Positions 1 to 8,204 of a stretch of DNA of 64,000 bases are shown piece by piece. Within the stretch, counting starts at the first letter, position 1. Every line of letters begins with the position of its first letter. The stretch spans positions 992,001 to 1,056,000 of the forward strand of contig NZ_FOIU01000001.1 of the NCBI RefSeq assembly GCF_900111495.1, read 5' to 3'. The position numbers and the translations under genes are program-made. Under the pieces are notes generated by a model. That model saw nothing but the letters and a program-made list of their open reading frames with translations, searched no databases and was not told where the DNA came from. Source of the DNA: Chryseobacterium wanjuense. Lineage in GTDB: Bacteria > Bacteroidota > Bacteroidia > Flavobacteriales > Weeksellaceae.

Positions 1-638
1 TCTCCGTTGTAGAGTGTTTCAATTTTTGCATGATCCGTAAAACCGTTTTCTGCCACATAAAAATAGAAGAACCAATCCTTCAGGAAATAAGGCTGAAAAG
101 TTGTATTAAAGCCGTCGCTGCTTACAAGCTGTCTGTATTTTTTCAGATATTCGGAAACAGGAATATCGTTGATCGTCAGAATTTCTGTTCCGGGTTTAAT
201 ATTTTCAATAGAATCTTTGTTTTCAACAATAAAAAGATGATCGTCTTTCACATAATATTCGAATCGGCTGAACATTCCTTTTTTATGTTCCAATCCTTTA
301 ATTTCCTTTTTGGTAAACTTTTTCCGTGGAATTCTTAATGAAAGATGCCCTTCACGAATATCTGCAATTACGGGCTGCAATTTAAAATAAAACTGAAGCG
401 GAGTAAGAGGTTCGGTAATGGTCTTTTTGAGACTGTCAAATTTATGATCCAGATCCTTTTGAGAAATGTACCAATAGAGCTGCGGATGCATTTCTTTCAG
501 TTTGGAATACGCAAAATCTACATCCTCTTTCAGCTTTTCGGGCGGAATACAGGATGCTTTCTGCTCATTATGTCTTCTGATTGATCCACAGGAAGTTATA
601 ATAAGAAGCAAAAACAATATGAAATAATTCTTTTGCAC
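1..638 (-). CDS. S41-family peptidase-like lipoprotein (3' end outside window)
   Basis: Translating the minus strand from a GTG at 638 gives an open frame that runs off the left edge. It starts with a lipoprotein signal (hydrophobic ILFLLLIITSC, lipobox Cys at residue 17). Next comes a segment typical of the N-terminal helical part of Bacteroidota S41 (C-terminal processing/tricorn-like) peptidases: FAYSKLKEMHPQLYWYI, later ADIREGHLSL, and a PDZ-like stretch with IKPGTEILTINDIPV. The catalytic Ser/Lys part is outside the window. It probably acts at the envelope. GTG is chosen because no ATG lies in frame nearby and the signal peptide begins right after it. Confidence 0.72.
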   Translation of the reverse strand, partial: MQKNYFILFLLLIITSCGSIRRHNEQKASCIPPEKLKEDVDFAYSKLKEMHPQLYWYISQKDLDHKFDSLKKTITEPLTPLQFYFKLQPVIADIREGHLSLRIPRKKFTKKEIKGLEHKKGMFSRFEYYVKDDHLFIVENKDSIENIKPGTEILTINDIPVSEYLKKYRQLVSSDGFNTTFQPYFLKDWFFYFYVAENGFTDHAKIETLYNG

Positions 639-778
639 GTTTGGTTTTTCGACTGCTAAATTAAAAAGTTTAATAATTAAAATTGATATAATTTTAGTTA
701 AAAAATAAAGGTTTATCATTTTCAAATCGTCATGATAATATAAAGTCATACATTTAACCCCTATTTTTATACATAAAA

Positions 779-1876
779 ATGATCTATATACTTATTGCGG
801 CAGCTGTTTTCATTGTTTTATTATATTTAATAATTACCAATCGTAGTGTTTTCGGTGCGGAAGCAAAAGGGAAAAGATTGGAAAGAATGCACCAGTCCAG
901 ACATTATAAAGACAATCAGTTTCAGAATCTCAGCTATACGCCTTCGTTAGCAGAAGGATACACTTTTCCGAAAGTGCTCTACGATTTCTTTTTTAAGAAG
1001 AAAAATCCGCTTTTAAAACCGTTAAATAATATTCCTTCCATTCATACGGATCTGAAAAATATTCCTAAAAATCAGGATGTTTTTGTCTGGCTGGGACATT
1101 CTTCGTATTACATTCAGACAGATGGAGTTTCTTTTTTAATTGATCCCGTTCTTAGTTTATATGGTTCTCCGTTTAAATTTTTCAATAAAGCTTTCACCGG
1201 AGCGGATATTTTTAAGCCTGAAGATATTCCGGTGCTTGATTATTTAGTGATTACCCACGACCATTATGATCATTTGGATTATCCCACGATCAAAGCCATT
1301 AAAAATAGGGTCAATACAGTGATCCTGCCTTTGGGAGTCGGTGCTCATTTGGAAAGATGGGGCTACAGACCTGATCAGCTGATTGAAGAAGAATGGGGAG
1401 ATAATGCCGTTTTAAAAAGTGAAATTAAAATTACGTTTACCCCGGCAAGACATTTTTCCGGAAGAAAAGTGAAAAGAAACGTTACACTCTGGACTTCCTA
1501 CGTTTTGGAAACGCCTACCAAGAAAATATTTTTAGGAGGAGACAGTGGCTACGATACACATTTTAAAATGATTGGAGACAAATACGGACCGTTTGATTAT
1601 GCCATCATCGAAAACGGGCAGTACAACCAAGCCTGGAAATATATTCATGCATTGCCGGAAGATGTGATTCAGGCGAGTATTGATGTGAATGCGAAAAATA
1701 TTATTCCTGTTCACTCCTCAAAGTTTGCTTTGGCTCTTCATGCCTGGAATGAGCCTTTGGAAAAGGTAACAAGTCTTGGGAAAGAAAAAAATCTTACTAT
1801 TTTAACACCTATGATCGGCGAGCCGCTTGATTTAAATAAAACGGATCATCAATTTAAAGCCTGGTGGAAAGAGTAG
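779..1876 (+). CDS. MBL-fold metal-dependent hydrolase (NAPE-PLD/RomA-like)
   Basis: 365 aa. An N-terminal membrane anchor (about residues 2-21) is followed by a metallo-beta-lactamase fold. The first strand has HSSYYIQTDGVSFLIDPVLS and the metal site is THDHYDHLD (H160, D161, H162, D164, H165). Later metal-ligand regions are PARHFSGR and LGGDSGYD, with PVHSSKF near the C-terminus. Length and motifs fit the NAPE-PLD/UlaG-like subgroup, often named RomA-like outer membrane protein, whose members hydrolyse phosphodiester or lactone bonds. The substrate cannot be told from sequence. It is transcribed alone and ends 1 bp before the convergent GNAT gene. Confidence 0.88.
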   Translation: MIYILIAAAVFIVLLYLIITNRSVFGAEAKGKRLERMHQSRHYKDNQFQNLSYTPSLAEGYTFPKVLYDFFFKKKNPLLKPLNNIPSIHTDLKNIPKNQDVFVWLGHSSYYIQTDGVSFLIDPVLSLYGSPFKFFNKAFTGADIFKPEDIPVLDYLVITHDHYDHLDYPTIKAIKNRVNTVILPLGVGAHLERWGYRPDQLIEEEWGDNAVLKSEIKITFTPARHFSGRKVKRNVTLWTSYVLETPTKKIFLGGDSGYDTHFKMIGDKYGPFDYAIIENGQYNQAWKYIHALPEDVIQASIDVNAKNIIPVHSSKFALALHAWNEPLEKVTSLGKEKNLTILTPMIGEPLDLNKTDHQFKAWWKE

Positions 1877-1877
1877 C

Positions 1878-2165
1878 CTAAGCGTGCCAGATGTCTTTAT
1901 ATCTTGAAGGGTGATTTTCAAATTGTTGTCTCACAAAATCACATTCAGGATCTACCAGCAGGTCTTTTTCTTCGGCATAACGCACCAATTCATCCAAAAG
2001 CATTTTGGCATATCCATGACCTTCACGCTCTTTGTCGAGCTTGGTGTAGTAGACAATCAGGAGTCTGCCGTCAATCTCTATGGACATATAGCCGACTCTT
2101 TTTCCATCAATCAGCATCTGCAATTCGTCTTGATATGGAGATACTTCAAATTTTATATTTTCCAT
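1878..2165 (-). CDS. GNAT-family N-acetyltransferase (GNAT_2, COG2388-like)
   Basis: About 95 aa from the ATG at 2165. A 9-residue longer start at 2192 is open but adds nothing family-like. The protein shows the compact YidJ/GNAT_2 plan: LIDGKRVGYMSIEIDGRLLIVYYTKLD, then the acetyl-CoA loop KEREGHGYAKMLLDELVRYAEEKDL and the C-terminal CDFVRQQFENHPSRYKDIW. Members of this short family are predicted acetyltransferases of unknown substrate. It converges on the MBL-fold gene. Confidence 0.85.
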   Translation of the reverse strand: MENIKFEVSPYQDELQMLIDGKRVGYMSIEIDGRLLIVYYTKLDKEREGHGYAKMLLDELVRYAEEKDLLVDPECDFVRQQFENHPSRYKDIWHA

Positions 2166-2192
2166 AAATGTTGAGATTTGGTGATTAATCAA

Positions 2193-2520
2193 TGATTTCT
2201 GAGAACTTTTCTCCTTTTAAAATTACAAATTTAAAATGAAACTTAAATAATAAATTCAACAAATGCTTTCCAAAAAGCTTAAAATATTTGAAATATCCGG
2301 GTTCAGAATTCACTTTTATTACTAAAATTTCATCCATTTTATAACCTTCTTATTCATGATTTTATATTTAATAATCTGTAAAACATTTAAATGAAATTAA
2401 AAGATATTCCATAGGTTTTCAATAAGTTGGAATATATTTAACAAACATTGTGAATGCTTTTTGTCAATTTGGCATTTTAATTGAAACATACCTAATACTT
2501 TAATTTTAAAATGGGGTGAA
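2193..2520. other. AT-rich non-coding gap upstream of secreted protein gene
   Basis: This is the gap between the divergent GNAT gene and the secreted protein gene. No ORF, tRNA-like or strongly structured element is visible. It presumably holds both promoters, but I find no clean TTTG/TAnnTTTG pair. Confidence 0.5.
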
Positions 2521-2943
2521 ATGAAAAAATTATTATTGATAGCAATGCTTGTTGGAACATTTGGTGTAAGCTATGCACAATCAGATTATTACAACGACTA
2601 TAGAAGAAGCATCACGGATGTTAACTGGCAAAATGTAATAGCAGATTTGGTATTGACAACCGTACAGGCCAATCAGATTTATGCCTTGAACGACAGATAT
2701 CGTGATTACAACTCATGGAACAGGATATATGTACACAATCCCGACAGATGGAGAGAAGACAGATATGTGGAACTGGAAAGGATTTTAGGAAGAGATAAAT
2801 ATGTAAAATTTAAGACCAAATATTATAAAGGACAAAATCCGGTAGCGTATTACAACAGAAATAAAAACAACGACAAACGCTACAAGCATATGGATAAAAA
2901 AATAAAAGTTCATAAGCAAAAGCACGGAAACGGGCATCACTAG
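2521..2943 (+). CDS. Small secreted basic, Tyr/Asp/Lys-rich protein
   Basis: 140 aa with a clear Sec signal peptide (residues 1-19, KKLLLIAMLVGTFGVSYA, cleavage before QSDYYN). The mature part is rich in Tyr, Asp, Arg and Asn, with VQANQIYALNDRYRDYNSW in the middle. The C-terminal third is a strongly basic tail ending in Lys/His (KIKVHKQKHGNGHH). No enzyme motif is present and I do not recognise a named domain. The helical central part could bind another protein and the basic tail nucleic acid or envelope polymer. It is a stand-alone gene followed by a terminator. Confidence 0.8.
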   Translation: MKKLLLIAMLVGTFGVSYAQSDYYNDYRRSITDVNWQNVIADLVLTTVQANQIYALNDRYRDYNSWNRIYVHNPDRWREDRYVELERILGRDKYVKFKTKYYKGQNPVAYYNRNKNNDKRYKHMDKKIKVHKQKHGNGHH

Positions 2944-2973
2944 AACCAATTTATCAACTATACATTCAATTTT

Positions 2974-3005
2974 AAATGGCAGGTCTGCGGATCAGCCATT
3001 TTTTT
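2974..3005 (+). terminator. Rho-independent terminator of secreted protein gene
   Basis: AAATGGC pairs with GCCATTT across a 14-nt loop and runs into seven T residues, 31 bp after the stop codon at 2943. Confidence 0.7.
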
Positions 3006-3012
3006 ATATAAT

Positions 3013-3096
3013 CAAACCCCAAAATCCAAACCCCAAACCCCAAACCTCAAAACCCGAAACCCGTATCTCGTATCCCGCACCTCACCTCACCTCAAT
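3013..3096. repeat. C/A-rich low-complexity minisatellite
   Basis: Degenerate short direct repeats built from CCCCAAA, AACCCGAAACCC, TATCTCGTATC and CACCTCACCTCACCTC units. All the G residues lie on one strand. It is non-coding and lies between a terminator and the AraC promoter. Confidence 0.75.
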
Positions 3097-3135
3097 CACT
3101 TTTATCAATTACTTCAATTTGAATACTAAAGTTCT

Positions 3136-3158
3136 GTTTGAATTTTATAATTTTGAAC
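3136..3158 (+). promoter_or_regulatory. AraC-type operator candidate, copy 1, overlapping a TAnnTTTG box
   Basis: GTTTGAATTTTATAATTTTG followed by AAC shares GTTTGAATTyTATA with two adjacent copies at 4060-4101 in front of the aldo/keto reductase. It contains TAATTTTG (3148-3155) and ends one base before the ATG at 3160, which suggests autoregulation. Confidence 0.5.
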
Positions 3159-3159
3159 T

Positions 3160-4065
3160 ATGGAATCCAAAGAAACAATAAAAGGTTTTTACGAACGAAA
3201 TGCTCAGAACAAAGGTCTGCAATGTATCAAAACTCCCGGAGTAGGGCATTTCAATGTGTTTTCACGAGAAAATTGTTCATCAATTACGCCTTACAGCAGA
3301 AGAGATTATTATAAAATTTCATTGATTATAGGAAAAGGTAAACTTCATTATGCAGATAAATGGATTTATGTGGATAAGCCTGCATTGCTATTTTCAAACC
3401 CTGTAGTTCCTTATTCGTGGGAAGCGGAAAACAAGGATCAGAAGGGATTTTTTTGTCTTTTTACCGATCAGTTTCTGCATACCGGAAACCGTTTCGGAAC
3501 ACTTCAGGATTCCCCGCTTTTTAAGATCGGCGGAACTCCGGTTTTCTTTATTGATGAGCAACAGCAGGGAATAGTTTCGGATATTTTTTTTAAAATGATG
3601 ACGGAAATCCAATCAGATTACCTGCACAAATATGATATGTTACGGGCGTACCTTCATCTGTTGATCCATGAAACGATGAAAATGCATCCGGCGGAAAATT
3701 TTGAACCTTATCAGAATGCTTCGCAAAGGGTAGCGTCTCTGTTCATGGAACTTCTCGAAAGGCAGTTCCCGATCGACAGTCCTGAGAGATATCTGAGACT
3801 GAAAACACCCACGGATTATGCCGAAAATCTTTCGATACACGTCAATTCGTTAAACCGTTCTGTGAAGGAGATTACGGGAAAAACAACAACTCAGCAGATC
3901 ACTTCAAGGATCATTCAGGAAGCCAATGCTTTGCTGATGCATACTGACTGGAATGTCTCGGAAATAGCTTATGGACTGGGTTTTGAAGAGCCTGCTTATT
4001 TTACCAACTATTTTAAAAAACAAACCGGATTGACACCAAATGCCATAAGAACTTCCGTTGTTTGA
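3160..4065 (+). CDS. AraC-family transcriptional regulator
   Basis: 301 aa. Residues 1-160 form a cupin-like effector/dimerisation region (KISLIIGKGKLHYADKW, ALLFSNPVVPYSWE). The last ~100 residues hold the double helix-turn-helix of the AraC/XylS family: ENLSIHVNSLNRSVKEITG for the first motif and WNVSEIAYGLGFEEPAYFTN followed by YFKKQTGLTP for the second. It sits directly upstream of an aldo/keto reductase and an MFS exporter, which it most likely controls. Near-identical 21-bp sequences occur in front of both the regulator and the reductase. Confidence 0.92.
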   Translation: MESKETIKGFYERNAQNKGLQCIKTPGVGHFNVFSRENCSSITPYSRRDYYKISLIIGKGKLHYADKWIYVDKPALLFSNPVVPYSWEAENKDQKGFFCLFTDQFLHTGNRFGTLQDSPLFKIGGTPVFFIDEQQQGIVSDIFFKMMTEIQSDYLHKYDMLRAYLHLLIHETMKMHPAENFEPYQNASQRVASLFMELLERQFPIDSPERYLRLKTPTDYAENLSIHVNSLNRSVKEITGKTTTQQITSRIIQEANALLMHTDWNVSEIAYGLGFEEPAYFTNYFKKQTGLTPNAIRTSVV

Positions 4066-4125
4066 ATTTTATAATTCTTCGTTTGAATTCTATATTGAAA
4101 CCGGAAAATCTCTGTCATAATTTTG
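4060..4125 (+). promoter_or_regulatory. Tandem 21-bp direct repeats plus -7 box upstream of aldo/keto reductase
   Basis: Two head-to-tail copies lie at 4060-4080 and 4081-4101, both starting GTTTGAATTyTATA. The first overlaps the stop codon of the AraC gene. TAATTTTG (4118-4125) follows 16 bp later, placing the repeats across the -33 region, as expected for an AraC-type activator site. Confidence 0.6.
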
Positions 4126-4153
4126 TCATGTTAATTTAAAATCACAAACAACT

Positions 4154-5155
4154 ATGAAATTTAGAAAATTAGGAAACACAGGAGAGCAGTTGTCTGCTAT
4201 TGGTTTGGGATGTATGGGGATGAGCTTTGCGTATGGTCCTACCGACGAACAGGAGAGCATCCATACGCTGCATCGTGCATTGGATTTAGGCGTGAACTTC
4301 TGGGATACGGCGGATATGTATGCGAATGGAGAAAACGAAAAACTGATTTCAAAAGTTTTGGTGCCGAACCGTGATAAAATTTTTATTGCTACGAAATTCG
4401 GATTCAGGTTTAAAGATGGAAAAGCGAGTCATAGCGGTGCTCCGGGAACGTATTTCGATGGCTCACCGGAATGGATCAAAAAAGCAGTTGATTTGAGTCT
4501 TCAACGATTAAAAATTGACGAAATTGATCTTTACTATGCTCACCGGGTTGACCCGAATATTCCTGTTGAAGAAACCGTCGGTGCAATGGCGGATCTTGTA
4601 AAAGCGGGAAAAGTAAAATATTTAGGATTATCGGAAGCTTCCGCAGAATCCATTAGAAAAGCGAATAAAATTCACCCGATTACAGCATTACAGTCAGAAT
4701 ATTCATTATTAACGAAAGATGTGGAAAAAGAAATTCTTCCGACTATTCGTGAGCTGGGAATTACTTTGGTTCCATATTCTCCTTTGGCGAGAGGGCTTTT
4801 CTCAAATATTACTGAAGTACAGAATTTTGGAAATGAAGATTTCAGAAAATCGTTGCCGCGTTACCAGGAGGAATATCTTGAAAATAACAGAAGTCTAGCT
4901 AAAGAATTCAATGATTTTGCACAGTCTAAAGGTGTAAAAGGAACTCAACTGGCTCTGGCCTGGGTACTGAATCAGGGAGATGATATCATTCCGATTCCGG
5001 GAACAAAACGCATTAAATATTTGGAAGAAAATATTGCAGCGATCAATATCGAACTATCTTCATCAGATTTGGAAACCATCGATTCTATCCTGAAAAAATA
5101 TCCGAATACGGGGGAAAGATACAACGAAGGTTCTATGAAATTAGTGAATAATTAA
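4154..5155 (+). CDS. Aldo/keto reductase (AKR13/YakC-like)
   Basis: 333 aa, full-length NADPH-dependent oxidoreductase with a TIM barrel. The catalytic tetrad is visible: D51 (NFWDTADMY), Y56, K81 (ATKFGF) and H130 (LYYAHRVDP). The cofactor-binding end reads IPIPGTKRIKYLEENI. The best-matching subgroup reduces aldehydes and ketones broadly. Position after an AraC regulator with shared upstream repeats and before an exporter suggests an inducible detoxification unit; the physiological substrate is unknown. Confidence 0.93.
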   Translation: MKFRKLGNTGEQLSAIGLGCMGMSFAYGPTDEQESIHTLHRALDLGVNFWDTADMYANGENEKLISKVLVPNRDKIFIATKFGFRFKDGKASHSGAPGTYFDGSPEWIKKAVDLSLQRLKIDEIDLYYAHRVDPNIPVEETVGAMADLVKAGKVKYLGLSEASAESIRKANKIHPITALQSEYSLLTKDVEKEILPTIRELGITLVPYSPLARGLFSNITEVQNFGNEDFRKSLPRYQEEYLENNRSLAKEFNDFAQSKGVKGTQLALAWVLNQGDDIIPIPGTKRIKYLEENIAAINIELSSSDLETIDSILKKYPNTGERYNEGSMKLVNN

Positions 5156-5223
5156 AAAACGTATATCAAATTCAGGTTCATGAATTTTTTAAAGGAATCT
5201 GAATTTTTTCATGAAAAGATTTA

Positions 5224-6423
5224 ATGATAGGGATGGTCACACTTAAAGAAAAAAATAAACTAATTGCTACAGTTTTAGCATTTGCAGTAATTCCGATGTC
5301 GGGATTAGCGACGGATATTTACCTGCCTTCAATGCCGAGTATGGCAACGGAACTACGCCAGCCGGAAAGTAACATACAGCTTACTTTATCGATATTTTTA
5401 ATCAGCTACGGATTAACACAGTTTTTTGCCGGAAGTATTGTCGATTCATTCGGTAGATACAAGGTTTCGATGATTTCGCTGGCCTTATTTGTAGTGTCTT
5501 TTTTAATTACGGCAACGACACAAAATATTTTTGTCATTTATGCCATGCGCGTTTTACAAGGTATTTTGTCGGGATTTGCAGTGGTCTCCAAACGGGCATT
5601 TTTTGTGGATGTGTATGAAGGTGACGAACGGAAACATTATCTCAGCATAATGACGATTGTCTGGTCGGTTGGTCCTATCATTGCGCCTTTTATCGGTGGG
5701 TATTTGCAGAAAAGCTTCGGATGGCAGTCAAATTTTTATGTTTTGGCAGGATATAGTTTGCTGCTCTTATTATTAGAGTTTATATTTTCAGGGGAAACAT
5801 TGAAAAAGAGAAATCCTTTTCATTTTGAGTTCTTATTGAAAGAATATAATTCAATGTTTAAAGCAAAAGACTTTTTCTATGGAATGATAATGTGCGGATT
5901 GAGCTACTCGATGATTATGTTCTTCAATCTCTGCGGTTCATTCATTATTGAGCATAAAATGGGCTATTCTGAAGTGGTAGCCGGATATGTTTCACTAATC
6001 TTGGGATTTGCTTGGATGACAGGAGGTTTTTTAGGAAAAGCATTAATCAATAAAGCATTTTTGCCTAAAATTCGGTATGCTAACTTTATTCAATTGATTT
6101 TAATCATTTTGATGTTTGTTGCTTCATATTTTTCAAGCAATATTTACAGTCTGGTAGCTTTTGCTTTTTTAATTCACGTGACTGCCGGATTTATCTTTAA
6201 TAATTATTTTTCATACTGTATCGGAAGATTTCCGAATTCTGCAGGAATTGCAGGCGGTCTTACAGGTGGAATTGCTTTCATTATCACCTCTGCAATCAGT
6301 TACGGGATTGTTGCGATGATCAGACCTCAGATGCAGCTGGAAGTGGCGGAAGGCTATTTTGTACTGGGAATTTTAGGGTTATTTATTTTAAGTATGATTA
6401 AACTACGAAAAGCGCATGCATAG
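5224..6423 (+). CDS. MFS multidrug efflux transporter, Bcr/CflA-like
   Basis: 399 aa with about 12 hydrophobic segments. N-terminal ATDIYLPSMPSMATEL and the loop 2-3 motif GSIVDSFGRYKVSM are typical of the Bcr/CflA drug:H+ antiporter group. RVLQGILSGFAVVSKRAFFVD matches motif B/C. ATG at 5224 is used; an in-frame ATG at 5233 is an alternative start. It follows the aldo/keto reductase by 68 bp in the same direction and probably shares its regulation. The substrate is not deducible. Confidence 0.9.
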   Translation: MIGMVTLKEKNKLIATVLAFAVIPMSGLATDIYLPSMPSMATELRQPESNIQLTLSIFLISYGLTQFFAGSIVDSFGRYKVSMISLALFVVSFLITATTQNIFVIYAMRVLQGILSGFAVVSKRAFFVDVYEGDERKHYLSIMTIVWSVGPIIAPFIGGYLQKSFGWQSNFYVLAGYSLLLLLLEFIFSGETLKKRNPFHFEFLLKEYNSMFKAKDFFYGMIMCGLSYSMIMFFNLCGSFIIEHKMGYSEVVAGYVSLILGFAWMTGGFLGKALINKAFLPKIRYANFIQLILIILMFVASYFSSNIYSLVAFAFLIHVTAGFIFNNYFSYCIGRFPNSAGIAGGLTGGIAFIITSAISYGIVAMIRPQMQLEVAEGYFVLGILGLFILSMIKLRKAHA

Positions 6424-6487
6424 TGTTAATCCTTAAGTTTTAACACTTCAATTATATTTTATATTTTTTCTACCATAATTTTCAACA

Positions 6488-6517
6488 ATAAATCCTCTCA
6501 TTACTGGGAGGATTTAT
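6488..6517. terminator. Stem-loop between convergent MFS and DoxX genes
   Basis: ATAAATCCTC and GAGGATTTAT form a perfect 10-bp stem with a 10-nt loop between two convergent genes. The T run is weak (CTTT), so this is a probable bidirectional terminator. Confidence 0.55.
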
Positions 6518-6633
6518 CTTTAACATAAGATTAAATATCTAAAAAGTTCTACAAATATTTTCACAAATTGTATTGATTGTTAAATGATTAGTTGTGTTTT
6601 AGTGTAGAATTTATGAGATTAGAGTTTCATAAA

Positions 6634-7026
6634 CTATTCTTCTCCAAAAATTAATTCGGGAGTGTATAATTTTCTAAACATAAAATAAGTCACCGAAAGA
6701 ACTGTAAAGGCTACAATAGCATCAATTGCCGATGCAAAACCGATCACTGCGATCTTTGAAAAGAATGCAAAAATAATATCGAAGAACATTCCTGCGAATA
6801 CCCATTCTTTCAGTCTTAATAATCTGTTGGGAAGTAATAATACCAGGATTCCGGCTAATTTAAATACTCCTAAAATATAGATAAAATGCGATGGATAGCC
6901 TAATTGCAGCGTGATGTCCCAAACTACAGGATTTTTTGTGAGTTCAAAGAAGCCGCTTGCTCCAAACCATACTGACATAAAAATTGCTCCTGACCAATAG
7001 ATGATTTTTGTTGTTTTTGTTTTCAT
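6634..7026 (-). CDS. DoxX-like membrane protein
   Basis: 130 aa with four predicted membrane helices (about residues 10-27, 48-64, 70-90 and 100-118). Motifs such as SGFFELTKNPVVWDITLQLGYPSHFIYILGVFKLAGI match the DoxX_2 family. The family is linked to quinone or sulfur redox chemistry and is often found in stress clusters, but no activity is established for this subgroup. It is a single gene, not obviously in an operon. Confidence 0.85.
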   Translation of the reverse strand: MKTKTTKIIYWSGAIFMSVWFGASGFFELTKNPVVWDITLQLGYPSHFIYILGVFKLAGILVLLLPNRLLRLKEWVFAGMFFDIIFAFFSKIAVIGFASAIDAIVAFTVLSVTYFMFRKLYTPELIFGEE

Positions 7027-7079
7027 TTTTATTTGTTTAAGTTGTTAATATTTTATTATTTGAATTGATTGAAATATAT

Positions 7080-7282
7080 GCTGGCAAAGCGCAAGGGCAC
7101 GCAATGAATTTATAAGGTTTATATTTTAAGGCACAAGAACACTTCGACAGGCTCAGTGTGACAAAAGATTTTTCAATGAAATTTGCTCCTAATTATGAAG
7201 TTTTCAATTTTATAGGAGATAAAATCTTTGCGATTTAAAAGCTTAATACATTTAATAAAGCTTTGCGTCTTTGCGTTTTAAA
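7080..7282. repeat. Dispersed repeat remnants with imperfect inverted ends
   Basis: The left end GGCAAAGCGCAAGGGCACGC and the right end CTTTGCGTCTTTGCG are related as imperfect inverted repeats. Between them, CTTCGACAGGCTCAGTGTGA at 7144-7163 looks like another degenerate repeat unit. No coding potential is seen. Confidence 0.45.
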
Positions 7283-7287
7283 CCGTA

Positions 7288-8061
7288 TTAAAAAATAGCC
7301 TTAGCAGAACCCAGAATCTCCCCGGTTTTTGTATTCTGAATCATTCCGATAACCTCCCAATCGTTGGTGTTGAAATTTTCAGGAAGCTTAAAGCTTGTAG
7401 TTCCTTCTGAAGAATTTTTTAAAGAAATTTGATTTTGCTGATGAACAATCTGCCAATGTTGCAAATGACGGCCTTCATTTTCACCTTTTTGTACATTGGT
7501 GGCGGATTTTTTTTCAACCAAAGTGATGAGAAGCTTGTTTTGTGAATTATTTTCTACTGTTTTATAATTTACATTGATTTCTTTCTCCGAAGAGTTTGCG
7601 GATAAATCGATATGAAGATTTTTAGAATTAAATAAAGCATTCTCAATGGCGTCTTCAACATTGTTTCGGTCCGAGCCTACAAACTCTTTTTTACCGTTCA
7701 CAACCAGTTGGGGCGTATAAACCTGTGAGCGCAATGTTCGGCTGTAGTACTGCTGTCTCTGGGAATTTTCCACGCTGCTGAATTTATCTTTCCAGCCCAG
7801 ATTATTCCAATAATCTACGTGATAGGCAAGGATATAGACCGGTTGATCTTTGTACAGTTTTTCAATTTCACCCATCAATTGATCTGCAGGCGGGCAGCTC
7901 GAGCAGCCTTCGGAAGTGAACAATTCCAGCACAGCGAAACCATTGGCTTCTGTTGGATTATTTTGTTGAGGTTTTTCTGATTTGTTAGTATACACAAATG
8001 CGGAAACGGTAAACATTAAAGCTACGAAAGCCGCTGTTCCTATAAGGTTTTTTAGTATCAT
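7288..8061 (-). CDS. DUF1223 thioredoxin-like secreted protein
   Basis: 257 aa with an N-terminal signal/anchor (residues 5-24). The core starts FAVLELFTSEGCSSCPPADQ, the hallmark of DUF1223, with a CxxC pair at C53/C56 in a thioredoxin-like position. YVDYWN/GWKDKFSS and the QVYTPQLVVNGKKEFVGSD segment are also conserved. The location is probably periplasmic. A role in disulfide or redox homeostasis is inferred from the CxxC only. Confidence 0.85.
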   Translation of the reverse strand: MILKNLIGTAAFVALMFTVSAFVYTNKSEKPQQNNPTEANGFAVLELFTSEGCSSCPPADQLMGEIEKLYKDQPVYILAYHVDYWNNLGWKDKFSSVENSQRQQYYSRTLRSQVYTPQLVVNGKKEFVGSDRNNVEDAIENALFNSKNLHIDLSANSSEKEINVNYKTVENNSQNKLLITLVEKKSATNVQKGENEGRHLQHWQIVHQQNQISLKNSSEGTTSFKLPENFNTNDWEVIGMIQNTKTGEILGSAKAIF

Positions 8062-8204
8062 TTCTTTTAATTTTGATTCAAAAGTAGATACCTTTCCGTC
8101 GTGAAAGAATACAAAAAAGGTTCAACCGGACAAAATGAATGGTGAACCTGTATATTATTAACCTGAAGTTTTTAAAATCGAGAAGGAATTTAAAAGTTGG
8201 AAGT

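Noticed and set aside
30-584. Two plus-strand frames over the left edge
   Set aside because: They are antisense to the S41-like lipoprotein, which has a signal peptide and family motifs on the minus strand.
3013-3096. Possible CRISPR or telomere-like array
   Set aside because: Units are short, irregular and contiguous, without spacers or nearby cas genes.
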